A DNA stretch of 26,280 bases from Fragilaria radians (lineage: Eukaryota > Bacillariophyta > Fragilariophyceae > Fragilariales > Fragilariaceae). The notes beneath the pieces are model-generated. The model worked only from the letters and a program-made list of their open reading frames with translations. It was not told the DNA's origin and searched no databases. Positions 1 to 11,217 of the stretch are shown here, piece by piece (the stretch's first letter is position 1; every line of letters begins with the position of its first letter). The stretch is taken from the NCBI GenBank assembly GCA_900642245.1, contig CAAAJI010000175.1:88469-114748 (forward strand), read 5' to 3'. A program made the position numbers and the translations under genes.

Positions 1-1822
1 TGAATCATCAACGAATGATACATAAAGTTTAAAAAAGAAGAGTAGAAGCCAAGACAACCACGTCAGGTAAATAACGCATAATCAATGTTACCGCTCTTTG
101 CGCATATATCGAAGTAATCATGATAGGAGATTTCAAATAACATATTAATAAGCTCGAGAAATCTTTATAACCTATAAATGTGGGGGCTATGTCCAGAGTA
201 CTCTTGAGACATTCCAAATGAATTAGGAAAATCTTTATAGAATCAGCAACTGGACTATTAGCAATGTCAGAGATCCAAAATGAAATTGCCTAAAAGCTAA
301 CCCGAATCCGTCAATTTAACGCTTTCATCAAGAAAATCTCTAAAAAGATGGAGACGAGTCAGCGCGATAATCATACCAAAGGAGAGTAGGACTCACTATA
401 TACCAAATTAGAGACTGATATAAAGAAACAGAATAAAACAGAGAAAGACCATTTTAATATGTCATATAATATAGGGAGGGGGGAAAGTGACGTTAGATTT
501 AAGTCCGATTACTTGGGAAGTGCTTCAGCTTGAAAAATCAAGAATGCGAAGATGAATATATACTCAAAGGCTGTACACAAGCGTGTTATGATAGAATCCT
601 ACCAAATCTGGTATACCTGGACATTGAGGCATACGGTGTCCCAGAAAATGCAAAATGCATAATCATTTGTTGGTGACTGCAAATATGCAGTCAAGATCAC
701 AGATGCACAAAACCTTAGTTCACGCTCAAAACCAGATACAAATAAATTTCAGAGGGGCTAAGGCTGTGGTAATTGTCTATTATGTCCATTATTTAGACCT
801 TTCTATCACGTTTATGACTTCAAGCATTCACAAGTATAGCCACAGGATGCTATTACTAAAGTATAGAAAACAGTTGACCACTTCAGGCACCAGCTTAGTT
901 GATAATTTCAGTGTACACCATAGCAGACATCACAAATCTGAAATGGCACATCAACATGGATTCAAAAAAGAGTACCATCCAAGAGTTTTGAGTAAAAACA
1001 TCACAAGGCAGCGGAACCTGAACGGATAGTATAGCGCTCAATCTGGATTTCTATGGATATGAATTCATTTGGAATAAAGATAAAATCCTTATCACAATCT
1101 GGACAATTTAGAACTCAAATGGATTATTTTCTTACAGGTGGAAGCGCATGGTTACAAGCGGGCTGAAGACTGTATTATGATAGTGCGTCAAGCCAGAGGA
1201 GACAACAACACTCGCAATGTGCACTTTGCCACTTCTGGCTGGGTGGGAAGAGTTTGAACAGGGTGCTTCCTTGAAGGACAAGTTTGATGGCAATAAAAAC
1301 ACACATTTAAATTGGGAGTCATAATTTGTGACTAGATAACAAACATCAGGCTTCAAAACTAAATAAAACAATCTATAGCTTAAAGTAACCTACAGTGGTT
1401 CTTTTGAACATAATTTCTTTGAGAGCGCGGCAACGGAGATGAAAGGTGTGATTGATGTATCTTTCGAAAGATGTTGGTGTCATACACAGGTATTGAGACT
1501 CAAGACTGAGATCTAACAAAGGAGTCAAGTTTGTTTGACCTATCTTGTTGCGGAGCTGATGAATCGCTTGAATAAATATTGCCGTAACACAAAAGAGAAG
1601 GTTAAATGTTTAAGCCTATAGTATTTGGGACGGGGCCAACAGTGTTGATGAATTCAAACAGTATTTAACTGAAAACGAAAGAAAGCATTGATTGGACTGT
1701 TGGCAATTAAATTACTAGACTCTTAAATTCCCTTTAGTTATTAGTGAAATTAGATTTCCATTTGCATATAGCTCAATGACTGGAGGTCAACTAGGCTGAG
1801 AAACAACTAAGCAATTGCTGAC
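1..1822. other. Gene-poor left flank, no convincing gene
   Basis: I see no supported gene here. A 124-codon open frame on the plus strand (655-1029) has no recognisable motif, is rich in His, Ser and Gln, and lies in AT-rich sequence where chance frames of this length occur. The only protein-like stretch is 1138-1324 (listed separately). The right end (about 1700-1822) must contain the 3' untranslated region of the minus-strand protease gene that ends at 1823. Confidence 0.6.
1138..1324 (+). pseudogene. Exon-like coding relic, unidentified
   Basis: A good acceptor-like sequence (pyrimidine-rich, ending TTACAG at 1132-1137) is followed by 39 open codons beginning VEAHGYKRAEDCIMIVRQ and ending at a TGA at 1255-1257. 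An overlapping frame then reads on as WEEFEQGASLKDKFDGN to a TAA at 1322-1324. The two frames together look like one protein segment broken by a single-base shift near 1245. I do not recognise the family. It could be the remains of an exon or simply a chance run; the residue composition is what makes it look coding. Confidence 0.25.
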
Positions 1823-4402
1823 TCAGCTGGGGACCAATGTTATGTCATCATGTGTTTCACCTTTCTCCGATTCATTATGTTTTTCTTCTTTATCATGAAC
1901 AAAGCGGCTAGAAACAAATTCCTTATATTGCGCATCCCCTTCGTACGGTCGTGAACCGATTAAATCAACGATATCATCATGTGTAACCGTTTCTCGTTCT
2001 AATAATCGTATCGCCACTTTTTCCACTTCTGCTTTGCGATCTCGAATTAGGGCAAGAGTTCTTTGATAAGCAGCATCCACTATTGATCTAGCTTCTTCGT
2101 CCATGGCTCTTGCTGTTGCGTCCGAGTATGGCTTATCTAAAGTCATCCCATCTTCGTTTTCAGGGAAGGATAATTGACCAACACGTGAGTTCATACCATA
2201 TTGCTTTATTGTGCTATAAACCATTTGCGTCACGCGCCGAAGATCATCAGATGCTCCAGTAGTGACATTGCCGAGGAAAACTTCTTCGGCCGCGCGGCCG
2301 GCGAGTGCCATACAAATTATATCCATTATCTGATCTTGGGACCGTAAAAAAATTTCCTTAGGAAGATACTGCGCGTAACCCAAGGCACCACTGCTTCGTG
2401 GAATAATCGTGACCTTGACAACAGGATCAGTATGTTCTAAAAACCACCCAGCAACAGCATGTCCTGCTTCGTGGTAAGCTACAATTTTTCTATCAGCTTC
2501 ACTCATTATCTTGTGTGACTCAAGTCCACCTACTATTCTATCCGTAGCCCTCTCAAAGTCGTCAAGAGCGACACTTTCACCCTTACGACGCGCTGCAACA
2601 ATTGCTGCTTCATTGCACAAGTTAGCTATATCAGCGCCAGAGAATCCAGGTGTCAAGCCAGCTAAACGTCCAGCGATATCGTCAATGGTTCCCTCCAGAG
2701 TCAAGCCCTTTAAATGGACTTGAAAGATTTCTCTTCGACCCTGTAGATCTGGCCGATCCACCGTTATTTGCCGATCAAATCGACCGGGTCGCAGTAGAGC
2801 CTGATCAAGAATATCCGGTCGATTCGTTCCTGCTAGTACAACAACACCAGTTGATGGAGAGAAGCCATCCATCTCAACTAAAAGCTGATTAAGGGTGTTC
2901 TCTCGTTCATCATTTCCCCCACTGAAGCCGCCACGTCCACGCTGACGTCCCACGGCATCAATTTCGTCAATGAAAATGATGCAGGGGGCATTACTGCGTG
3001 CTTCCTGAAATAAATCACGTACTCGAGACGGGCCGACTCCAACAAACATCTCCAGAAAATCCGACCCACTAACGCTGTAAAAAGGAACTCCGGCTTCTCC
3101 GGCAACTGCTTTAGCCAATAAAGTCTTCCCCGTTCCTGGCGGGCCACTTAGTAATGCACCCTTTGGAATTTTGGCACCTAGTTTGGTAAAGCGACTTGAG
3201 TCCTTGAGAAAATCGACAAATTCCATAATCTCCTTTTTTGCTTCTTGGCATCCTGCCACGTCTGCAAATGTAACTTGGACATCTTCCTTTCGGATTTTTT
3301 TGGCGTTAGATTTTCCAACTTGGAATATTCCTCCACTGCCGCCTCCAGGTCCCACGGGTCCTCCACTTCGGAACATTAGAACGCCCATTCCCAACATGAA
3401 GAGCAAGGGACTAATTTTAATGAGCTCAACTAACCAGTTAGTTTCGGTAACGTAGTGAACAGAGATGAAATCGCGGGGCTGCATGCCAAGCTCCTGTTGA
3501 GTCTTTGTTAACTTTTCTTCAAAAGTCTCAACCGATCCAATGAAAAAGTGGTAGACATGACGGTGACGATGATTACCAGTTCCGCTTTTAGAATCCGAAT
3601 CTGCTTCCGGATTCGAAGTTTCACTAAAATCCAATTTTGTACCATCATCCCAATTCTGTTCGGAGGCGTTAATGTCATTATCCTTTGTAGCACCTTCGTC
3701 TATCGTCACGTCAGAAAATAGGACTTGCGTAGGCTGTGATATACCCCGAGATCCATCTTTCAGATACACACGCACTTTCTTCTGGTTGACAACAACAAGC
3801 TTTTCTATGTCTTGCATTCGATTCGCTCTGATATCTTGCCAAGTTATTTCTGGACCATCTTGTGAACTGCCGCTACGTAGCGATTCTATTCCCATTAGAA
3901 TAAAAATGAGTAGAAAAAGAGCAGCTGTAGGGTCTTGACCTGGGGGAGAATTATTTGGATTTTTCTTGCTCCTCCGCTTCTTATCACTTTTGGAATTGAA
4001 TTTGAATTTCTTTTCGTCGAGAGCTTCTTCATCTTTTCCCACAGTTTCTGATTCTTTCTTGGGCGTTGTTGAATCTTTACGACCTCCCTTGGGGAAAAAG
4101 TTTTCAAAACCTAAATACATAACATGTATCGTGTTCGACGAATTACAAGCATCGTTCAGAAAATTGTCTTTATAATTTCGATTCAAGAGCGATGACAATC
4201 AATTACCTTTTGGAATATTTTGATTCAGCCAAGCCCAATTGAGTGATGCGTCAGAGAACGATGCATAAGTCACAAAACGCTTTCCTGGAACAATTACATT
4301 CACAGAAGGTGTTATTATGAAGCTAGGGCAGAGCGATAATGAACGTGATAGCTTATATCGAGATTGCTTCAACAATCTAGAACTATTCACAAGCATTTTC
4401 AT
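1823..4402 (-). CDS. AFG3: Mitochondrial m-AAA protease, AFG3/paraplegin-type FtsH
   Basis: Two exons: 4402-4207 and 4110-1823, with a 96-bp GT-AG intron (4111-4206). The splice joins codons as ...NIPK-G-FENFFPKGG, restoring the motif typical of AFG3/Yta12 proteins; the product is 827 aa. The start at 4402 has an in-frame TAA two codons upstream. The N-terminus is Arg/Lys/Ser-rich (SSRLLKQSRYKLSRSLSL), as in a mitochondrial presequence. Then come transmembrane segment 1 (about 127-143), an intermembrane-space domain, transmembrane segment 2 (about 292-312), Walker A GPPGTGKT (388-395), Walker B IIFIDEID (443-450), and the zinc protease motif HEAGH (612-616), with the third ligand expected in TTGASDDLRR. 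The family forms hexamers in the inner membrane that degrade misfolded proteins and process precursors. An acidic and His-containing stretch (about 198-251) enlarges the intermembrane domain. A plastid FtsH is the alternative, but the FENFFPKGG motif and two-TM layout favour m-AAA. Confidence 0.95.
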
Positions 4403-5215
4403 ATTTTAGTTCTTTGCAAACAATATCTACTCAGTTCTAACGGGAAACATTGAGATGCACTGAACATCATCGAACGATGCGATTTAAAATACAGTAGAAA
4501 ACAACAGTAACGTTACTGACACCATAATAATGTACTGTTGCGACAACATCAACTAATCTAAACACAAAACTCACTTCTCCACTCTCCTATCTATAATTTT
4601 CCTACTCTTTCTGAAGTTATATTACGAGAGAAATCAAGGCACTGTTCAAAAAACAATTTTACAGCCGAGAAGTCTATCTTGTACCAGAATAGCGTATTCA
4701 CATAACCCTTTCTTGATTTCTTAAAGAACGCACTTAGTTTACAGATATCTCAATTCTAAATTTGCACCAAAGGAGATGCAGAGCAGAGTAGAATCACAGG
4801 TCAGTAAAAAGAAATATACAGTCTTATTTGGTACTAGTATAAAACTAATAGAGAAATGACTGCTAGATCATTGTAGGGAAGTCAGTCATCTTATGGTTTA
4901 GAGTATAGTTGAATAAAGTCAGTTAGGATTTAAATCCTATTCGATGAAGTTTATTCCTTTGTGACCGTGACATCGTCACCAATGAGCTGATTTCCTTCCC
5001 ATACGTTGTCGTAAGGCATCTTATGTTCTTCGAGACGAATAAATTGGTGAAATATTTTTGATCAAAGTTGTGAGACTTGGATGACAAAAATAAAGCCTTA
5101 ACCTTATTGAGAAACTCTTTACAGGTGTTTGTTCTCAATGCTTCGATCGGAATCTTCGTAAAGGTTTGACTTGGGGTTACGAGACTTGAAAACTTGGACC
5201 ATTTCATTCGACACG
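4403..5215. other. Divergent intergenic region between protease and proteasome genes
   Basis: This 813-bp AT-rich stretch separates the start codons of two divergently transcribed genes and so must hold both promoters. I see no ORF with recognisable content and no clear known element. The sequence just before the proteasome start (5171-5215) is open in frame with it but lacks family similarity, so it is taken as 5' leader. Confidence 0.6.
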
Positions 5216-6043
5216 ATGGGAGACTCTGCATATTCTTTTTCTTTAACAACATTTTCTCGCACAGGCAAGCTCTTGCAAATAGAATACGCACTTAATGCTG
5301 TTGCGAATGGGAAGACCTCCATGGGAATTTGCACGAAAGATGGAGTGGTTCTTGCCACAGATAAGAAATTAAGTTCCCCTCTTGTGGATATGGATCACGT
5401 TCATAAAATAGAGACCATTACCCCATCATGTGGCTTTGTCTACAGTGGCGTTGGACCCGATTATCGAGTATTAGGTGCGTACTGGGCAGGAACTTGATAT
5501 TAAAGTATCATTTCGTGAAGGCATGTCTATAAAGGATATGTGATTCAAATTTGTGTGATTTTGTTGTTTCTAATCAATTTTGATAATACAGTGCGCAAGG
5601 CTCGCAAATCTGCTCAATCGTACTACCTTCAGTACGGAGAAGTTCAGCCAGTGAGTCAGCTAGTTCAACAAATTGCATCGGTCATGCAGGAGTACACGCA
5701 GAGCGGTGGAGTTCGCCCCTTTGGAGTGTCTTTGTTAGTGGCTGGATTGGATGGTGATGGCAAGACAACTCGCCTGTATCAAGTCGACCCCTCTGGAGCT
5801 TACTTTGGATGGAAAGCGACTGCAATCGGAAAAAATCAGATAAATGCGAAGAGTTTTTTGGAGAAACGATACTCAGACGATATGGAACTTGAAGATGCTA
5901 TACATACAGCCCTACTCACTTTACGAGAAGGATTCGAAGGAGAAATGAATAGCCAAAATATTGAGGTTGGTGTCGTTCGTAATGGCGCCTTTACTATACT
6001 TACGCCAGCTCAAATTCAGGATTATTTGGATGAAGCGAATTGA
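5216..6043 (+). CDS. PSMA2: 20S proteasome subunit alpha-2
   Basis: Two exons, 5216-5474 and 5592-6043, around a 117-bp GT-AG intron (5475-5591). Splicing turns ...PDYRVL into VRKARKSAQSYY, the normal continuation in alpha-2 subunits. The product is 236 aa, close to the human 234. The N-terminal alpha signature YSFSLTTFSRTGKLLQIEYA is intact, followed by SMGIC, YSGVGPDYRVL, the stretch IASVMQEYTQSGGVRPFG, DPSGAYFGWKATAIGKN and LEDAIHTALLTL. Alpha subunits are non-catalytic; they form the outer rings and gate of the 20S core in nucleus and cytosol. The ATG at 5216 is chosen because MGDSAYSFS matches the family start; an upstream in-frame ATG at 5171 would add 15 unrelated residues. An unspliced reading would stop at 5495-5497. 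Confidence 0.97.
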
Positions 6044-6078
6044 TGATTCTTCCTATGTGAAGAACAATGGATGCTTGA

Positions 6079-6102
6079 TTTTGCTTTTGCTTTTGCTTTT
6101 GC
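6079..6102. repeat. Hexanucleotide microsatellite (TTTTGC)x4
   Basis: Four perfect TTTTGC units lie 35 bp after the proteasome stop codon and are followed by TTTCAG, which makes the stretch look like a splice acceptor. Because it is after the stop codon, it would lie in the 3' untranslated region. Confidence 0.85.
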
Positions 6103-7010
6103 TTTCAGTGTTTCAAGCACGTTGTAGCTGCAGCGAAAGTAGATACGACTTAACATGGCCGAAAGAGCATTGCAAATACTATCACAACAGGACATAAATT
6201 ATTTTTAATACAATATATTAATATGACGTAGGATCATGAGGCTACTTTTAATACTCTATGAATTTAAGAAGCAGGGATGAAACGGCCATCAATTTGTCAG
6301 TATCCCGAGATAGAAATTAGATATTTATAAAATGCAGTTCCAAGATTTTCCTACAATTAACTACGGTCACTTGAGTTACATTATCCTTCACTAATTTTAA
6401 CGAAATCAGCAAATTCAATTCCATGAGTTACAAATTCATACGAAATGTGTTTCAACCATTTGTTTGAATCTATTGGAGCCGAGTTCATTATCTATACAAA
6501 ATTATGACTACGCACTTTCGATAAGATTTACTGTCGGTTTACAATTGTTTAGAACATAAAACAAAATCCTAGCATGTACTTTAAGGGGCGTAATGTTAAT
6601 GGAGTAGGTAATGTATGTCAAGAATGCATATTTGTATTTGTACAAGCTAATAATTTCCAAATACCCTCTTCTTGGAATGAATTTTTATCCAGGCAGCTGT
6701 GGATACAGGCGATATTTCATTTTAGTATGCTTCAACGAGACCATTCTAAAAGTGCCTCATGAATAGTTAAGGGCAAAACATCATTCTTTCATTCAAGATT
6801 CTGCGTCAGAACCAAGCGATACTATTTGAATAGATTTCTGATTTTGCTTACGGTCCATGACATGATGCGTCCTTTTTTTTGGGGATGCCTTTTGCATCCA
6901 AGAAGACTTGGAACTCGACTTTTTTTCATGTGGTATATCTTCTTGCATATATATTGCTTGTCTTTATCGTTGCGTCTCTTCTGATTTGCTTTAAATTGAC
7001 TTAATATCAG

Positions 7011-7847
7011 GAAATCATGACCGAGTGCTAATTGTGCTGGATTGGCTTGAAGATAAGGGCTTCAGTTTATTTGCCACTAAGGATGATGACCATGGTTCAA
7101 TTATTATCAAGTTGCTAGGATGGCCATGGCTTAATTATCATCAAACCAACATAAATAATGAATATGCTTCAATTTTTATCAAGTTGTTGCTTTTGCTTCT
7201 CAATTGATTGCATTAAGGAAACCAAATTTCTTTGATTCTGGTTTACAACCTGTGGAAACTCTGGACTTGATGTCACCATGGTGACAAGTCTTTAAGAAGA
7301 CGGATTTTAAATTACTTCCGCTTTTCAAATCTGATGGTTTGGGGTTGCAGTTAGCATGTAATCCATTGATTTAGGAACACCCCCGCGAATTTTGATGCTG
7401 TGGGATTCCGAATTGGATTAATCTCAAATACGCATTTATAATTGACTATCTCCATGGCTCTGTGCCTATTGGGGCCTCTATTGTCCAGATTCTTAATACA
7501 TCTACATGAACCATAGTCAACGGCTAACTTGAGGTTATTGCAGGGAGTTGAATGTACTGCTTTAACTGTGGTATACAGTTTAAGTTTTTACTTCTATACT
7601 CCTTTCCCACGAGATAGATTAATCAAGGAAAGGTAAACGGGTCATTAAAATTGCGCATACATTCAATGAAGACTATCGCGTTCCTTGTCCTTCATGGTCT
7701 CTAGCTCCAGCAACAGCTGGTATGGAGAATTGGCTCAAGTCTATAAAAATCAAAATGGCAAGAGCTGAAGATGCATTCAAGGATGAAAGGCAGCATTGAG
7801 AAACAAAACTTAAGGATATGGATCTGTTAGCTGCGAGTAACTTCTAA
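7011..7847 (+). pseudogene. Decayed protein-coding region, unidentified family
   Basis: Several plus-strand stretches read like real protein but sit in different frames and are broken by stops. Segment 1 (7010-7207) follows an acceptor-like TTAATATCAG and contains DRVLIVLDWLEDKGFSLFAT. Around 7260-7375 there are short runs such as VFKKTDFKLLPLFKSDGLGL. Segment 3 (7623-7796, 58 open codons) contains NEDYRVPCPSWSLAPATAG and WLKSIKIKMARAEDAFKDER, then a TGA and 15 more codons. No family is recognised. The mixture of acceptor-like sequence, frame changes and stops fits either an old multi-exon gene that has decayed or a poorly resolved living gene; I favour a relic. Confidence 0.35.
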
Positions 7848-9244
7848 TGATTCATATTTTACAGTTAAAATGTATCAGCTATTCAAGATTTAAGCATCTC
7901 TCATTTTGGTTCAACATAAATAGTGAAGATTGTCATAGACGAACAAAGTTGATAAAATCAGCTGGTTTCATTGCAAAAAAGATGTTTATAAAAAGTATCA
8001 AGTTTTCGCATTTCCTACCTCCCAAAGTACGTATCAGTTTTTGTGAAGAAAAATGACTGTTACAACTACCTTTATCTAACTCTAACAATCCTATTAGCTT
8101 GATGCTATTCGGCATGGTTATATAGAGCGATAAATTAATTCTCTCACAGGAACAGTTGCTCAATTCTGATGCCATATCGGTTTGACCTCGCAGTGGATGT
8201 AATATAATCTAACACGTGCGAAGTGCAAGAGAACTACATGACACGACCTGAAATCCAAATATGATAAAACGTATGATTGTAGCTTAAGGATTTTCCGAAG
8301 TCATCGATGTTATTGGCGCTTACCTCATTATCACATGTAGCATCCTTAGTTGCCCCATATATCCAATAGAAATATGCCCCTTATGTCGTATTGATGCTGT
8401 ATTCGCTTCATATTCCTTTTGTGTGTGCTTTTTTCAGTGTATGGATGTTTTTGTACGTCAACAATATCCAGCAATTCAAAGGAACTCTTGCAATTATTCC
8501 AATTACTTGAGGCATATATTTTGTTGAAGGTTAGGCTGAATGTCACAATTACGATAGGTATCTAAACTTAAACTAGTACGTTGATGGATCAATTACCACT
8601 AATCACTCTAATGACTTAGGGCTCTTTCCTGTTTTCAATGTACAGAGCCGTATTTGGTCTACACCAAGCTTAGTCCAAGATTCCATTTGAGTGTTCTTTG
8701 TAGGTGACGTCTCTGTACTTCAACTCTTTGACATATTCTACACTAAGTGGACACTTTCCGAATGATCATTTTTGTTCAACCTATAGTTGCTTGATCTATA
8801 CACTTGTGATAACAAGTTACGAAGAGATCTAATAAAGCTACTTGAATTCATTTTTTGTTCTTTTCAGACGATACATATGTCACCTTCTATATTTTTCTTC
8901 AGTATCTGCAAGTGGCATTCTCTTTCACTGTCCTATATTTGATTACCCATTTTTCTGATTCTTCAATTAGGGAAATGTAATCCTTGGCAAATTTGTCTCT
9001 TTGACATCCTTCTTGTGCAATATTGCCCAGGAGATGTGGGTTTGTGATTGTCTCTTACCTCATTTTCCTTGAACTTGGAGCCATGATGGCGGGGCAGATA
9101 AAGAACTTTCTTCTATCCTCAGGTACACACATACAACCACTCAAAATTTTATTCTTTAAGCGGCATTCGACATTGCATTAGGCTATCGGACAAGATAGAT
9201 GTGTAGGTAAGGGTTATACTTAGTATGGATCATGATTTATTTGT

Positions 9245-9650
9245 TGTTTCAGTTTATGCGCATTCAAGCATTGTATTAGGTCCGTGATACTTGGCATACG
9301 ATTTCCCCTTTATTTCCTTACTTCGATAGTAAAAATCTTTAATTCCAGTGCATCCCCAGTCGCCTTTAGGGATAACGATCTTTTGGCTTCGTATTCAGAA
9401 TTGTCTTGTCTAGCACGCTTCTTCTAGGCTCATTCTAAAATCAAAGATTTCTTTTCAGGTACCATCTTTCAATATCATCTTATTGATTTCGCATACTTTG
9501 TGTTTTCATAATAGCGGATGTCATATGGATCATCAAATTTAAAAATTCTCTCCTTTCCCTTCCCATCTAAGCTTTCTTCGAGTTCCTGGGATGCAATGCG
9601 ATTGGTGGTGCAGGGTGGACAGGCTTATTAAAATGACCAAGGTTTGAGAC
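9245..9650. repeat. Diverged repeat block, copy A (partner at 12095-12570)
   Basis: This block resembles 12095-12570 in the same order and orientation. Shared words include ATTAGGTCCGT followed by a TTGGCAT (A about 9275, B about 12123), TCCCATCTA (9561 and 12469) and AAAATGACC (9630 and 12543), with similar sequence between them. The offset changes gradually from about 2850 to 2913 bp, so small indels have accumulated. A third, shorter match to the left part, GCATTCGACATTGCATTAGG, occurs at about 9163-9182. On the minus strand both copies contain short coding-like runs, including a segment ending in KEIFDFR or EEICDFR after a shared TGA. Confidence 0.6.
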
Positions 9651-9843
9651 GCACCAACATAGCATAAATCTAATTTAGGTGTTTGTTTGATATTTTGCCT
9701 ACATAGCCATGCAAATCTATGAAATTATTCTAAAGTTTTGTTATCCAATTTTAGCTATAGAGAGCTCTCCGCGTTTCAATTCAATGCAATTTGCGATTGC
9801 AGTGTTTTCAACCATAGTATTTTTTACAACGAAAAACCTGGAA

Positions 9844-10082
9844 GTGGAAAATTTTCAGTTTCAATCCCAAAAATCAGAAACCGAACGACATTTTTTCTTT
9901 TTAGGCGGATTCGATTCCTCGTCTCTGAAACTCCATTATATTGCCAGGTTAGATGTTTGCAGACTTTAAGATGGAATTAGTGGAAAATTTTCAGTTTCAA
10001 TCCCAAAATCAGAAACCGAACGACATTTTTTCGTTTAAGTCGGATTCGATTCCTCGTCAACGACACTCCATTATATTGCCAA
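9844..10082. repeat. Direct repeat, period 136 bp, before reductase A
   Basis: Two units of about 104 bp (9844-9947 and 9980-10082) begin with GTGGAAAATTTTCAGTTTCA and end with CACTCCATTATATTGCCA or the near-identical CTCCATTATATTGCCA; most positions in between are identical. Unit 2 abuts the reductase A start region. A more diverged third version lies directly before reductase B (about 13425-13499, sharing CGGAAACCGA-like, ACATTTTTTC and GGATTCG). The repeat therefore covers the 5' leader or core promoter of the gene. Confidence 0.8.
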
Positions 10083-10098
10083 GATGCAAATAACTGGG

Positions 10099-11091
10099 AT
10101 GAAATATTTCACTCTCCATTCAAGAGCTATCATGCCTGGAATTGGTCTTGGAACTTGGAACTCTGATCCAGGTGTCGTTGGCGGAGTTGTGAAGGCTGCT
10201 ATCGAGATAGGTTATCGTCATATCGATTGTGCCCACATCTATGGCAACGAAAAAGAGATTGGTGAGACTTTAACTGACATTTTCAGGGGTGGTAAAATTG
10301 AAAGAAAAGATTTGTTCATTACTTCCAAGCTTTGGAATACAGACCATGACCCTTCTGACGTGGAGCCAGCCCTGAGAAATACTCTTGGAGATCTTGGTTT
10401 GGAGTATATTGATCTTTACTTGATTCATTGGCCTGTTTTGGGGAAAGAAAAGGATAGTGGAAATTTTCGTCCTCTGAATGAAATTCCTATTGCTGAAACT
10501 TGGAAGGCATTGGAAAGATGTGTAGACGCTGGACTTGTCAAGGATATTGGAGTGAGTAACTTTAGTGTCAAGAAGATTAAGAGTCTTCTGCAGACAGCGC
10601 GTATACCCCCATCTGTCAATCAAGTTGAGCGTCATCCATACCTTCAAAATCCAGAACTGTTGGATTTTTGTCAGAATCAGGGTATACATGTCACAGCATA
10701 CAGTCCACTGGGATCGAAAGAACGTCCGACGGCAGAAGCATACCATGAAAAGCCAGTACTAGATGATCCCATCATCCTTTCCATAGCAACCAAGCACGGC
10801 GTTACGCCAGCTCAAATTCTCTTGCAGTGGGCACTGTCTTGTGGAACATCGGCGATTCCCAAATCGGTACAGTTAAAGCGTCTCCAGGAAAACTTAGATG
10901 CCGTTAAGGGTTCCACGCTTGACAATGAAGATTTGCAAAAGATTGCCTCTCTCGATAAACATCGTCGTTACGTGGATGGAACGTTCTGGTGTCCCGAGGG
11001 CAGTCCCTACACTTTGGAAAATCTTTGGGATGAAGAGCATCTTGGTGTTGTATCCTCTGCAAGGATTTCAAAAGATACCTCAGAGAAATGA
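10099..11091 (+). CDS. Aldo-keto reductase, copy A
   Basis: Single-exon 330-aa NADPH-dependent oxidoreductase of the AKR superfamily, a (beta/alpha)8 barrel that reduces aldehydes or ketones, probably in the cytosol as no targeting sequence is seen. The tetrad is present: D43 and Y48 in GYRHIDCAHIYGNE, K77 in ITSKLW, H110 in YLIHWP. The cofactor motif SAIPKSVQLKRLQEN is near the C-terminus. It looks closest to aldose/xylose reductase or plant AKR4-like enzymes, but the substrate cannot be read from sequence. I chose the ATG at 10099 (MKYFTLHS) because it is shared with copy B; an in-frame ATG at 10084 (MQITGMKYF) is unique to A, aligning with TTG in B, and would give 335 aa. Differs from copy B by about 18 substitutions and one single-residue indel. 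A GRP170 3' relic follows on the opposite strand. Confidence 0.95.
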   Translation: MKYFTLHSRAIMPGIGLGTWNSDPGVVGGVVKAAIEIGYRHIDCAHIYGNEKEIGETLTDIFRGGKIERKDLFITSKLWNTDHDPSDVEPALRNTLGDLGLEYIDLYLIHWPVLGKEKDSGNFRPLNEIPIAETWKALERCVDAGLVKDIGVSNFSVKKIKSLLQTARIPPSVNQVERHPYLQNPELLDFCQNQGIHVTAYSPLGSKERPTAEAYHEKPVLDDPIILSIATKHGVTPAQILLQWALSCGTSAIPKSVQLKRLQENLDAVKGSTLDNEDLQKIASLDKHRRYVDGTFWCPEGSPYTLENLWDEEHLGVVSSARISKDTSEK

Positions 11092-11217
11092 TCTATATCA
11101 AATATAGCAGGTGAATTTACTCCAAATAAATAAAAGAAAAAGTATTGCAAATGAAAATTGTGAGAAAAAACCCTTTCCTAGGCTTCACTAACTTAGTTGT
11201 TGTAATAAGTTTATTTC

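Larger units (their letters stand above)
6044..10098. other. Gene-poor 4-kb region with coding-like relics and repeats
   Basis: No intact gene is visible. It contains a TTTTGC hexamer repeat (6079-6102), the 3' flank of the proteasome gene, broken coding-like stretches at about 7011-7847, a diverged repeat block at about 9245-9650, and a direct repeat with 136-bp period at 9844-10082 next to the reductase start. About 6200-7000 and 7850-9240 show nothing I can support, apart from short open frames expected in AT-rich DNA. Confidence 0.55.

Noticed and set aside
655..1029. 124-codon plus-strand open frame
   Set aside because: No recognisable motif, no homologous partner, odd composition rich in His/Ser/Gln, and located in AT-rich sequence; not supported as a gene.
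2511..3938. Open frames antisense to the m-AAA protease
   Set aside because: They are shadows of the conserved protease coding sequence and show no motifs of their own.
4111..4206. Reading the protease gene through the intron from about 4198
   Set aside because: The open frame continues by chance, but it lacks an ATG with a presequence; splicing restores both a mitochondrial presequence and the NIPKGFENFFP motif.
6090..6108. TTTTGCTTTCAG as a splice acceptor downstream of the proteasome gene
   Set aside because: It lies after the alpha-2 stop codon, the protein is already full length, and no family-like exon follows.
9905..9920. GGATTCGATTCC as a tRNA B box
   Set aside because: No A box, acceptor stem or anticodon arm can be folded around it; it belongs to the 136-bp repeat.
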